Assembly: GCF_004377485.1 (NCBI RefSeq)
Contig: NZ_SNTY01000036.1
Location: 62,001 to 126,000, forward strand
Source of the DNA: Alkanindiges illinoisensis
Lineage (GTDB): Bacteria; Pseudomonadota; Gammaproteobacteria; Pseudomonadales; Moraxellaceae
DNA: 64,000 nucleotides
Direction: 5' to 3'
Shown: positions 33,401 through 42,500 of the stretch, piece by piece
Layout of the letters: every line of letters begins with the position of its first letter
Numbering within the stretch: the stretch's first letter is position 1
The notes under the pieces: model-generated
Database searches by the model: none
What the model was told of the DNA's origin: nothing
What the model saw: only the letters and a program-made list of their open reading frames with translations
Translations under genes and position numbers: made by a program

Positions 33401-35881
33401 GACACCGTACCTGGCGCCCTGACTAATGTAAGCTGGAGCTGTAGTGCCAGTGGTAGCGCGGTATGTGGAACAGCAAGCGGTAGTGGCAACACTATTAATG
33501 TGACTACAGGTACCTTGCCAGTTAATGCCAGCAGCACTGCACCCACCAGTGGCAGCTACCTGACCTTTACAGTAAGTGGAGCAGCCAGTACCTCTGGTAA
33601 TATCACCAATACGGCCAACATTGCCGTGACTTCAGGCACTGATCCGGTAAGCAGTAACAATAGCAGCAGTGCCAGCACGACAATTAGCACCCCATCTGCA
33701 ATTACCCCTGACACGCCGCAAAAAGAAGCGCGGTTTGTGATTACTCCTGATCTGCCTACCATTTATCGCGGGCAGGCTGGTACCCAGCTGATTAACATTA
33801 CCAATCAGGGGCCGGATGATGCCAGCGGCACAGTGGCTGTTTTCAAACCACGAACCCAGACTGGGGTAACTGTCACCAGCGTCAAGATTGTCAATGGTGC
33901 CAACTGTAGCCTGTCTTCCGGGGAGTGGTCATGCCCGGTGGGTAGCGTTGCCAATGGCGGCAGTTTCCAGCTGCAAGTAGGTTATGACACCACGGCATCC
34001 TCTACACTGGGTACTGCCATTCAGGCCGATATCCGGGTAGGGAGTAATGAGTTCAACCCGGGTAGCGGGGTCGGTGAATCACTCTATAATGTCTGGGGAA
34101 GCACCAACCCGAATGGCAGTAGCCAGTTCAACGAAATCCGTCCTAATGGGGCATTTGCACTTGGTTATGGCACTGCCAATGCCAATGAAAATGTTAATCT
34201 GTCAACTGCATGGTTACCCACTCAGGTTAATCCGACAGGTGCTTATCTGACTCAGGCAGCGATTGGCGGCAATAATAGTGTCTTTGGCCCTTCAGGCACT
34301 TATAGCCCAATGATTAGCCGCATTATTACCAGCCTAAATACCGACACAGCCAAATCACAGACCCTGCTGGCACTGAACCCCGCTACTCAAGCAGGTGATA
34401 ACCGTCGGGTCTGGCAATTAACTACAGGTATTTATGTGCCTGCCACCAGTACAGCTTCATTATGTATTGGCAATGCGGGCAGCCAGCTGGATGACGGTGC
34501 ATACATTATGCTTAATGGTGCCCAGGTGGGTGTAGATGGCAAATGGAGTTCCAACCCGTATATTCAAAACAGCGTGACTTTAAATACCGGCTATAACCGG
34601 ATTACTTACCGTATAGCAAACCGCAATACACCAGGTAGCAATGAAGATTATGCGCAAGGGCTGTATGGCGAAATAGGACTATCCCTTAACGGAGAGGCTT
34701 GTACTGCTGCCAATCTGGATGCAACAGCACGACTACAAATCCCAGCCAGCATCAATATTGTTGAAAAGCAGGTCGTTAGCATTAGCGGACAAGTATTTGA
34801 AGACAACAGTGGCAGCACCGCAGTCAATAGCAATGCCTACAACGGTATTAAAGATGCAGGTGAACTGGGCATTGCAAATAGTATAGTAACCATTAACAAC
34901 TGTACCAACACCACAGCAATCGCGACGACCAAAACAGACGCCAACGGTGACTATCGCTTTAGCCTATCGCCCACTGATCTGCCCGCAGGTAATTTTTGCA
35001 TTGCCCAGACCAATCTGACAGGTTATTCCTCAGTTAGCGGCACGACAGGCTATAATCGTACCTCCGACACTATTACAATAAGTAATACAGGCGCAGCCAG
35101 TTATAGCAATCATAACTTTGGTGATGCACGCTTAACTGCATTGCTCAGTGAAGATGGCCAGCAAACCATTACTGCCGGAGGCGTAGCTGATTATCCACAT
35201 CGCTTGACGGCTCAAAGTGTGTTGACCATTAGCAGCCTGAACCAGACTGTCTCACAGCAACCCGCCAACAGTAGCGACCAAAACTGGCAAGCCGTGGTAT
35301 ACCGCGACAGCAACTGTAATGGCAAGGTGGATAGTGGGGAAGGCCTGTTTAGTCAAAGCCTGCCCCTAAGCCTCAAAAACGCAGAAGAAGTTTGTCTGGT
35401 GCAGCGGGTTTATGCGCCAGCAACTGCCAGCATGGGCGCACAGCACCTAGGTCAATTGCAGGCCAGCTATAACGTAACACTGGCCGACAGCAGCCAGATT
35501 ACAGGTACGACCCTGCAACGTCAGGACACCACGTTACTGGGCAGTGCAGGCTTAACCATGCAAAAAGGCGTACGCAGTGTGGCCAGCTGTCCATCCACAG
35601 CCACCGATACGGGTAGCTTTGGCGTGCAGAATCAGGTGCAAAATGGGGGTTATCTGGAGTATGAAATTACTTACCGCAATAACACCACCAAAAACCTGAT
35701 TGATGTCATTATTAAAGATAGCGTACCTACCGGAACAGTCTACAAAACCGCTTCCTGTACCAGCACACCATCGGGTAGCTGTAATCCCAGTCATACAAAT
35801 GGCGCATTGCTATGGCAGACTGGCGGTAGCTTGTTGCCAAACCAGCAAGGTAAAGTAAGGTTTTGTGTTCAGGTGCCTTAA
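30461..35881 (+). CDS. Giant exported mosaic adhesin-like protein (~1806 aa)
   Basis: Function unknown; architecture suggests a surface fibre or adhesin. The signal segment (F-V-L-A-M-L-L-M-L-I-S-S-T-A-Q-G) ends near residue 32. Order: a jelly-roll/lectin-like domain with Cys (~35-255); a Calx-beta-like domain (~260-385); five tandem ~105-115-residue repeats (~390-940) of the SpaA prealbumin-fold type, each starting L-x-L-x-K-x-W and ending near C-T-Y-T-N-T-R; DUF11 domains (~945-1085 and beyond); a Cna-B/SdrD-like domain (I-S-G-Q-V-F-E-D-N-S-G ... D-A-N-G-D-Y-R-F-S near 1445-1540); and a final DUF11 unit. ATGs at 30446, 30461 and 30467 are possible starts. The N-terminal half is visibly richer in A/T-ending codons than its neighbours. 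Confidence 0.82.
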   Translation: MKMLKNNVSDHAAKRITFVLAMLLMLISSTAQGVIQRSFVNLSFESVQISNGSPCRVYASQGASVPGWSTTHPSYSGTNRVLCPPGVNAGVDTTSVAPIIEVWKGPRDIDGGSGNCTANSENCISARSGSQFVELNAAALSEIRQQVCLESGETVGWKFSHNGRNTTDDKMRFKAGTQSIVQVSTSITGTGSVTSCDTGNCSTPLSARTTITGDSRWADYSGTFTSSSSANTYIGFESLNGSSTSGNFLDDIQVTLKPAVEFKLANYAQVENTSSSPTVEVQVVGIVPANINLNFSIDPTSTAVIGTDYKIYNGVSTSFNIPLAAGDYSSGHTISIPVELLNNSVVEGSRFFKVILTPDATKFTIMPTNFCTNTGGNATSTYSIQDDDIGLQLEKTWVNASVNDRATLTTTGGATGAANINYVSTATAANVANTSNTIIMAAGASRTLAETLSSSNTGAYSASNWSCNGGSLSGSVLTTSSADYGKVIKCNVTNTRTTSLQLAKTWGANSVTTDNATIGATTGGTNNTTAFTTPGGTNASSGAPVAVAVGNTITFPAETGTNIANYNTVLSCTANGGPTVNALSGTNGQASNTLVIAAGDAGKSIVCTYNNTRKSTTFRLAKAWAANSLTGNVANIGATTGLTNNTAAFTSTASTATNGAAVTVYAGETATLPAETMSSGTLANYTTAINCNAGILSGNNGHSVGNTLTITAAATATSPITCTYTNTRKSASLTLQKIWANAKLNDAATITATGLTSLSAVANTASETDAAAGQTVYAGDSITLGETFTTGSATNYNATLACTGNATALTGTTLTVNPADTAITCTYTNARRAATLTLSKIWSSGSIAGDTATVSSSGFGNNATSGTSTATAAGNTTTGTSVTVYAGETGTISETFGTGTASNYNATLACSGNSTALSGNTLTINPADTAISCSYTNTVAGTDLAIDKTGTSSVTQGNTVSYSIKVWNKGPGVASSSTFTDTVPGALTNVSWSCSASGSAVCGTASGSGNTINVTTGTLPVNASSTAPTSGSYLTFTVSGAASTSGNITNTANIAVTSGTDPVSSNNSSSASTTISTPSAITPDTPQKEARFVITPDLPTIYRGQAGTQLINITNQGPDDASGTVAVFKPRTQTGVTVTSVKIVNGANCSLSSGEWSCPVGSVANGGSFQLQVGYDTTASSTLGTAIQADIRVGSNEFNPGSGVGESLYNVWGSTNPNGSSQFNEIRPNGAFALGYGTANANENVNLSTAWLPTQVNPTGAYLTQAAIGGNNSVFGPSGTYSPMISRIITSLNTDTAKSQTLLALNPATQAGDNRRVWQLTTGIYVPATSTASLCIGNAGSQLDDGAYIMLNGAQVGVDGKWSSNPYIQNSVTLNTGYNRITYRIANRNTPGSNEDYAQGLYGEIGLSLNGEACTAANLDATARLQIPASINIVEKQVVSISGQVFEDNSGSTAVNSNAYNGIKDAGELGIANSIVTINNCTNTTAIATTKTDANGDYRFSLSPTDLPAGNFCIAQTNLTGYSSVSGTTGYNRTSDTITISNTGAASYSNHNFGDARLTALLSEDGQQTITAGGVADYPHRLTAQSVLTISSLNQTVSQQPANSSDQNWQAVVYRDSNCNGKVDSGEGLFSQSLPLSLKNAEEVCLVQRVYAPATASMGAQHLGQLQASYNVTLADSSQITGTTLQRQDTTLLGSAGLTMQKGVRSVASCPSTATDTGSFGVQNQVQNGGYLEYEITYRNNTTKNLIDVIIKDSVPTGTVYKTASCTSTPSGSCNPSHTNGALLWQTGGSLLPNQQGKVRFCVQVP

Positions 35882-36191
35882 TCAATACCTGAATAACAGC
35901 TTATATCTTTAGTCGTAGGTAACTTGAAATAAGCAGGGAGAATTCTGTGAATCTGCCCCAATTTGGGGCCGGGTTTACCAGTCGGTATTTAAAATGAGTC
36001 ACTTATCTGTATATTATTTGTGTAGTTAAGTAACAGTAGAAATTTTTTAGTTAAAAAGCTATATTAACTCGTAATATTGTGACGCATGCAACATTTTGTT
36101 GCATATAAAAGACCTTTTTATCAGTAAAGCGCTAAGTTCCCACGGTAACAAGTGTTTCTAGTTATCACGATGCTTAGCCTAGGGAGAAGTA
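35882..36191. promoter_or_regulatory. Intergenic control region with two strong palindromes
   Basis: No gene seen. A perfect 15-base palindrome GCCCCAATTTGGGGC lies at 35955-35969 with no T-run, and ATGCAACA-ttt-TGTTGCAT at 36086-36104 overlaps an AT-rich zone (TATAAA at 36104-36109) that may be the -10 of the next gene. This is the largest gap in the cluster, so a second promoter for the 164-, 904- and 2013-aa genes is likely. Confidence 0.5.
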
Positions 36192-36686
36192 ATGCGTAAA
36201 TTGAGTTACATTGCAACAACAATAGTAGCAATTGCATTCATGTCTGGTGAAGCCCAGGCAGAAGCGCCAGCCGCCAAGCCGCCAGTGTCAGTTGAACTCT
36301 CGGCTTACCAGATTACGCTAAATCAAAAAGGCGAATCATCAGCCAAGCCATTAAAACAAGCCAAGCCAAATGACATCATTGAGTATCGTGCTACCTATAC
36401 CAACAATACCGCAAAAAGTGTGAAAGGACTGGTTGCTACCCTGCCAATCCCTGCGGACACCCAGTTTTTAGCAAAATCAACACCTGCGCAGGCGCAAGCC
36501 AGTACTGACGGGGTGAATTTTGCAGCGATGCCCTTAAAACGCAAAACCGGCTCGCAAACCGTCAATGTACCTTTGCAAGAGTATCGTGCATTACGCTGGA
36601 CCATTGCTGAACTTCCTGCTGGAAAATCCATCACTGTGACAGCACAAACCCGTGTCAACAGCACTGCCAGTGCCGTTGGTCAGTAA
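36192..36686 (+). CDS. Small exported single-DUF11-domain protein (164 aa)
   Basis: Signal peptide M-R-K-L-S-Y-I-A ... G-E-A-Q-A-E (cleavage near residue 24), then one beta-sandwich of about 130 residues. The D-I-I-E-Y-R-A-T-Y-T-N-N-T strand and the R-A-L-R-W-T-I-A-E-L-P-A-G-K-S-I-T-V segment match DUF11-type domains. It has no Cys and no membrane anchor, so it should be periplasmic or secreted. It sits 34 bases before the 904-aa gene. It could be a cap, subunit or chaperone for the larger DUF11 proteins; that is inference. GGGAG lies upstream of the ATG. Confidence 0.78.
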   Translation: MRKLSYIATTIVAIAFMSGEAQAEAPAAKPPVSVELSAYQITLNQKGESSAKPLKQAKPNDIIEYRATYTNNTAKSVKGLVATLPIPADTQFLAKSTPAQAQASTDGVNFAAMPLKRKTGSQTVNVPLQEYRALRWTIAELPAGKSITVTAQTRVNSTASAVGQ

Positions 36687-36720
36687 CTTACCCGTCTAAC
36701 AAACAACTAGGGGCAATAAG

Positions 36721-39435
36721 ATGTCAAAGCACATCGCACTACCGCGCTTAAATCAGCTGGCTGCATCCATTGCAGTCGTGGTTGGAGGTCTGGCACTGGT
36801 ACCGGCAGCACATGCTGCAGCACCACTAGCAGGAACCAATATCAGTAACATTGCCAGTGCATCCTATAACGATGCAGCTGGTCGCACTCAAACAGTAACG
36901 TCCAATGAAGTAAAAACTACGGTTATTCAGGTTGCCAGCTTTACACTGGCTGCTGACCGTACGACCACTTCCAACCCAAATGGTCAGGTATCTCTGGTTC
37001 ATACCTTAACCAACACCGGTAATGGCACTGACACCTTTACCATTAATACTGCCAACATTGGTGGCGATAACTTTGACTTCGCCACGATTCAGGTTTATCT
37101 GGATGCCAATGGCGATGGCGTTGCTGACAATACTACTAATCTGGCAGGTCAAACAGTTACGCTGACTGCGGGACAATCTGTTAACCTGATTGTAGTGACC
37201 ACCACTCCAGCTGTTGCAACTTCTGGTCAAAATGGTAAGTTAACCATCAGCGCAACCTCTAAAGTGGCAGTTGATGCTGCTGATAGTGTGACTCAAAAAA
37301 CCAACACTGATACGGTTAACGTTACTGCCAATGCGGTTATTCAGGTGACCAAGTCTGCCAGCGTATCTGCTGTTAAATCTGGCGATACTATTGAATATAC
37401 CTTAACCTATAAAAACACAGGTAATACCACAGCTACGGATGTTACCTTGACTGACGTTATCCCAGCCAATCTTACTTACACAGCTGGCACAGCCGTGTGG
37501 AGTGGCTCAGGGACGAATTTGACCGATGCTGCTGATACTGATGGCTATGATTTTAATATCACTCAGGCTGGCCGTTTAACCTTTAAAATCCCAAGCGTTG
37601 CTGCTAACACCACTGGTACTTTGAAATTTAAAGTGACGGTAAATGCTGCTGCTCCTGCTGGCGCGATTACCAACACAGCATATTATAGCTATGATCCAGA
37701 TGGTCCAACCAATGGTAATACAGGGACTACACCCGTTACCACACCTGAACCGTCTAATCCAAGTACGGTTACTGTAGCAGCAACTTATTTGGGCGCCATC
37801 AACGATTCGGCAACTTTGAACTATAATGATGGCGAACGGAATACCACCACACAGACAGATAGCCAAACCAAAGCTATTGCACAGGGTGAAACGGCAACCT
37901 TTAATACCTATGTCTGGAACCGTGGTAACAGCACTGAAAGCTATAATCTGACTTCTGTTTTGACTGGCTTGGTCGCAGGTACGACAGTTCAGTTCTTTAA
38001 AGCTGATGGCGTAACCCCGTTAACCGATACTAGTGGTGACACTACAGTTGATACCGGTCCTATTGCACCGAATACCAATCAACTGGTGGTAGTGAAGATT
38101 ACTCCACCTAGCACATCTATTACTTCTGGTAGCGTAACCGTTACGGCTGATCCAGTAGATAATGCATCTGCCGCGGCTAATGACGTCACTACGTTAAATG
38201 TGAATATTACAGCAGCTACTGTAGACTTAACCAAAAATGGTAGCACTAATGTGGCTGACGGTGATGGTAAATACATTGCTGGCACCGCAACTGACTTAAT
38301 CGTCCAGACTGCTACGGTAGAAGCTGGCCAGCCTGCGACCCTGCAACTGGCTGTCACTAATGATGGTACCAATCCTGATAACTATAATTTAAGCGTTGCT
38401 AACCTGCCATCAGGCTGGACAGCAGTGTTTTATCAGGATACCAACGGTGATGGGCAGCCTGATGGTGCGCCAATTACCAATACAGGTAATGTTCCGGCCG
38501 GGCAAACCGTTAAATTGGTTGCTGTGGTTACCCCACCAGCCAATGCATTGCCAGGCAATAACGACCTTGTGTTTACCATTTTGTCTCCAGCGACTGGGTT
38601 AACGGATAGTTTAAAAGACCGGGTGATCGTTGATGAAAACCGTAGTCTGATTTTTACACCAGACCGTAATGGACAGATTGCTCCAGGCGGCACTGTTGTT
38701 TATACCCATACTTTAACCAACACTGGTAATGTCACTGAAGGTCTGGCTGGCACTGATTTAAATATTGCAATTGGCAATACCCTCACTGGCACTAATACTT
38801 CTGTTTATGTGGATGTAGACAACAATGGTATTGCAGACGCTGGTGAGCTGGTTACTGGTACTAACTTGACTGCATTACTGGCAGGTACTGCTGGCGGAGC
38901 TGGTCTGCAACCGGGTGAAGCAGTTAGAATCTTCGTAAAAGTTGAAGCACCTGCTGGCGCCACCGATGGTCAGCAAGATGTGGCTACCATTACGATTACC
39001 CCAACAGGTGTTATTGGTGATGATACCGCGCCTGCGGCACTTAAAGTCACTGATGTAACGACCATTAATAATGGTCAGATTCGTCTGCTGAAAGAGCAAG
39101 CACTTGATGCAAATTGTGATGGTACTGAAGACAGTGGCTTGGCTAGCTATACTCAGGGAACCATATCTGCCAAACCAGGTACTTGTGTGATTTATCGTAT
39201 TACCGCCACCAATGATGGTAGCGTTCCGGTAACTACATTAGTCATTAATGATGCCACTCCTGCTTTCACTACATTAGCTGCAGCGCCAACTCCATCAAAT
39301 GATGGCACAACAGGTACAGTGACTGCACCGGCTGCTGGTGCAACGGGTAATGTTTCTAACCCTGTCGGCAACTTGGCGCCTACAGCAACAGCCAAACTGA
39401 AATTTGGTGTGAAAATTAATCCAGTTACGCCATAA
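36721..39435 (+). CDS. Exported DUF11-repeat surface protein, paralogue C (904 aa), probable abundant product
   Basis: Third co-linear paralogue. The signal peptide ends near residue 33 (P-A-A-H-A-A-A-P). Layout: N-terminal module (G-T-N-I-S-N-I-A-S-A-S-Y), a well-formed DUF11 domain (~200-320, V-T-K-S-A-S-V ... Y-T-L-T-Y-K-N-T-G-N), middle sandwiches, and a C-terminal DUF11 unit with Cys near 797 and 822. Calcium-like loops: D-A-N-G-D-G-V-A-D near 128, D-T-N-G-D-G-Q-P-D near 574, D-V-D-N-N-G-I-A-D near 699. GCT, GGT, GTT and ACT codons are more common than in paralogues A and B, and AGGGG gives a strong ribosome site, so it may be the major surface protein. A hairpin follows at 39479. Confidence 0.87.
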   Translation: MSKHIALPRLNQLAASIAVVVGGLALVPAAHAAAPLAGTNISNIASASYNDAAGRTQTVTSNEVKTTVIQVASFTLAADRTTTSNPNGQVSLVHTLTNTGNGTDTFTINTANIGGDNFDFATIQVYLDANGDGVADNTTNLAGQTVTLTAGQSVNLIVVTTTPAVATSGQNGKLTISATSKVAVDAADSVTQKTNTDTVNVTANAVIQVTKSASVSAVKSGDTIEYTLTYKNTGNTTATDVTLTDVIPANLTYTAGTAVWSGSGTNLTDAADTDGYDFNITQAGRLTFKIPSVAANTTGTLKFKVTVNAAAPAGAITNTAYYSYDPDGPTNGNTGTTPVTTPEPSNPSTVTVAATYLGAINDSATLNYNDGERNTTTQTDSQTKAIAQGETATFNTYVWNRGNSTESYNLTSVLTGLVAGTTVQFFKADGVTPLTDTSGDTTVDTGPIAPNTNQLVVVKITPPSTSITSGSVTVTADPVDNASAAANDVTTLNVNITAATVDLTKNGSTNVADGDGKYIAGTATDLIVQTATVEAGQPATLQLAVTNDGTNPDNYNLSVANLPSGWTAVFYQDTNGDGQPDGAPITNTGNVPAGQTVKLVAVVTPPANALPGNNDLVFTILSPATGLTDSLKDRVIVDENRSLIFTPDRNGQIAPGGTVVYTHTLTNTGNVTEGLAGTDLNIAIGNTLTGTNTSVYVDVDNNGIADAGELVTGTNLTALLAGTAGGAGLQPGEAVRIFVKVEAPAGATDGQQDVATITITPTGVIGDDTAPAALKVTDVTTINNGQIRLLKEQALDANCDGTEDSGLASYTQGTISAKPGTCVIYRITATNDGSVPVTTLVINDATPAFTTLAAAPTPSNDGTTGTVTAPAAGATGNVSNPVGNLAPTATAKLKFGVKINPVTP

Positions 39436-39478
39436 CTGCTTATTTTAATGTTCTATTAAAGTAGATGTGTTGTTTTTA

Positions 39479-39507
39479 ATGGAAGCTGGTCTAGTACCGG
39501 CTTCCAT
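39479..39507 (+). other. Strong stem-loop between the 904-aa and 2013-aa genes
   Basis: A 12-bp stem (ATGGAAGCTGGT / ACCGGCTTCCAT, one G-U) with a 5-base loop and further A/T pairing outside. No T-run follows on the plus strand. It looks like an mRNA stabiliser or partial terminator that lets the upstream gene be expressed more than the downstream one. Confidence 0.6.
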
Positions 39508-39539
39508 CTGAATTAAAACTTTATTCAAGGTATATTGCT

Positions 39540-42500
39540 GTGTTGCGACATACGAAATATAACGCATACCAAGCGACATTCTTACTTTCTACACTTGCAG
39601 CGTCTATCATGATGGCTCAGCAGGGTTACGCGGCAACACCCGTAATTCCAGTTGCTGGTGTGGCAATCAAGAATACAGCATACGCCACCTATCTTTCCCC
39701 AGAGGGCCAAACCCGTAATACCGAATCCAATACTGTTCAGGTTGAAGTAGCAGCCCTGTACGCCATTTCGCTTACCCAGCCTGCAACCCAGGAAATAGAA
39801 GCTGGTGCCCGTGTGGTGTGGCTCAATACCCTGACCAATACCAGCAATACCCAGGCCAGCATTAATATTGAAAAACTGGTAGCCAATGGTTTAAGCAATA
39901 TCAAGATTTATGTTGATAAAAACAAGAATGGCGAATTTGACGCCACTGATGAAGTCCTGAGCGGTTCTATTGTACTGGATCGCCTACAATCCATTAACTT
40001 GTGGGTGGTGGCAACAGCATCAGCCAGCCTGCAGGACAAGCAGCAATTAAACCTGCCCATCAAGGCTGTTGTGGTTGAAGACCCGAATGTCACTGCCACA
40101 GCAACCAACAGTCTGGTGGCTTACCTGCCAGAACTTACCGCCAGCAAAACGGTTGATCAGGAAACCTTTACACCAGGTAGCGGCAAAAGCTATGACCTAA
40201 ATTATACCCTGACGCTGGAAAACAAAGGCAGTCAGGCCATTCGTCCAACCCGCGTGTTTATTGACGGGCAGGCGCAGGACATGGTGGTTATGGTGGATTC
40301 ATTGCCGGCCAACACCATTTATAAAAGCGCCCAGGCCAGCAATCCGGCCGCACAAATTTTATTTAAGACTGGTGAAAACAGTTATAGCCGTCAGCAACCG
40401 GCTGACCTCAAAAGTATTAATGAACTGGTGGTGGCCTATCCGGCTATTGAAGCGCGCAGCATTGAGCGGGTGCAGCTTAGCGTTAGCATGAACAATAACA
40501 TTGCTAACACCACCTTAAACAATCAGTTTGCAGTGAAATACCAGCTGGCAACCGGTGAAAAAACCATCCTGTCCAATATTGCCAAAACCGTAGTATCCGG
40601 CAAGTCTGACATCAGCAACAATACGGGTAATTATAACCGTGTTCTGGCTACTGGCAGCCTGAATAAGCCCCTGTATATTTCAGCGGACAGTGCCCAGTGT
40701 AATGCCAGCCGTACGGTGAGCGATCAGGTAAAAATCCGGGTTAAATCCACAGTTACCGGGGATATGGTTGAAGTGATTGGTGTGGAAACCGAACCCAATA
40801 GCGGCGTATTTCATTATGAGCTAAATACTACAGAAAGCGCGACAGCTAATCCCAACGACCAGATTCTGCAAACGGTAAAACGCGACACCGTGGTGGTCAG
40901 TCTGGTGAACTGTCTGGACGCCAGCGGCAACCCGACGGCAACCATTAATGATGTCAGCACCAATGTGCTGATTAACCCATACGGAATTGTATTTGATGCC
41001 AAAACTGGCAAGCCGGTTGTTGGTGCCAAAGTTACGCTGATGGATGCCAGTGGCAATCCGGTCGGTAACAATGTGGCGTTTAATGTTAATGCAGAAACCG
41101 GCGAGCTAATTCCAATTCCCGCCACGCAGCTCACCAATGAACTGGGTGAGTTTATTTATCCGCAGGTGATTGCCGGTAACTATAGCCTGCAAGTAGACAC
41201 GTCCACTATTCCTGGTTCAACCAAATATACCTTTATCAGTGATAAAACGGTTTACCCGAGTTTTTCCAGTGATAAAGCCGTTCATCCGCAGTGGTCGTAT
41301 GGTGGCAACTTTGCCCTGAACAATGGCGACCCGGCGTTAAATATTGACATTCCAGTTGATCCGGTACTGTCCACGCCAACCTCACCGTTGTTTGTGAAAA
41401 AAACGGCCACCCACACCACTGCCGAGCTGGGTGATTTTGAAGAATACACCGTGACCGTGGCCAACCGTGGCAAAACTGCGGCGCAGGATGTATCGATCAA
41501 GGATACCCTGCCACGCGGCTTTATTTATGTGGCGGGCACGGCGCGGGTTAATGGCGTTAAGGTGAATGATCCGCTGGGCGGCAAAGGCCCGTATTTAACT
41601 TTGGGTCTGGGTAATCTGGATGCCAATAAAGAAGTTAAAATCCAGTACCGTGTGCAAATTGGTCCCAATGCCTTGAATGGCGATGGCATTAACCGCGTAC
41701 GCGCGCGTGATGCCAGCGGTGTAGAATCCAATGAAGCCTCGGCCAAAATTGAAGTGACTCCCGGCGTGCTGATGTCGGATGCGTTTATTGTCGGCAAGGT
41801 ATTTATGGACTGCAACCGCAATGGCATGCAGGATGTGGGCGAGCGTGGTGTACCCGGTATTCGCCTGTTCATGGAAGATGGCAGCTATGTCATCACTGAC
41901 CGTGAAGGCAAATATGATTTTTATGGCGTGAGTGCCAAAACCCACGTGTTAAAACTGGATCGCACCACCCTGCCGGGCAATGCTGAAATGGTATTGCTGG
42001 GCAACCGTAATGCCGGTGATGCTGGTAGCCGTTTTGTTGACCTCAAGCGTGGCGAATTGCATCGTGCTGATTTTGCCATTGCCGATGGCGCAGGCACCTG
42101 TACGCAGCCGCTAATTGAACAGGTCGACAAGCGCAAGGAAAAAATTGAAGCACAAAATGCCAATCTGGAACAGGTATTGCGGGCTGATTTGTCACTGGAC
42201 CCATTGCGCTATAGCGTGGGCGATGTACGCAGCCAGCCCGCCAGTGGTTGCATCAGTGCGCAAGGTGTTACTGCCAACTGTAATATTGAACTGTCTAAAG
42301 ACCAGATTAAAGAACTGCGTGCGGTACAAATTGAACCTGTGAAGGCACCCGTACTGGTTGATCTTGAACAAGCACTGGCTGAAGCCAATAGCAACCAGCT
42401 GACGATTTTAAACTTAAAAGACGGCCAAACCTTGCCGTATGCGCAAACCACTGTTCAGGTGAAAGGCGTGGCTGGTGCAACCATTGAGCTGTGGGTCAAT

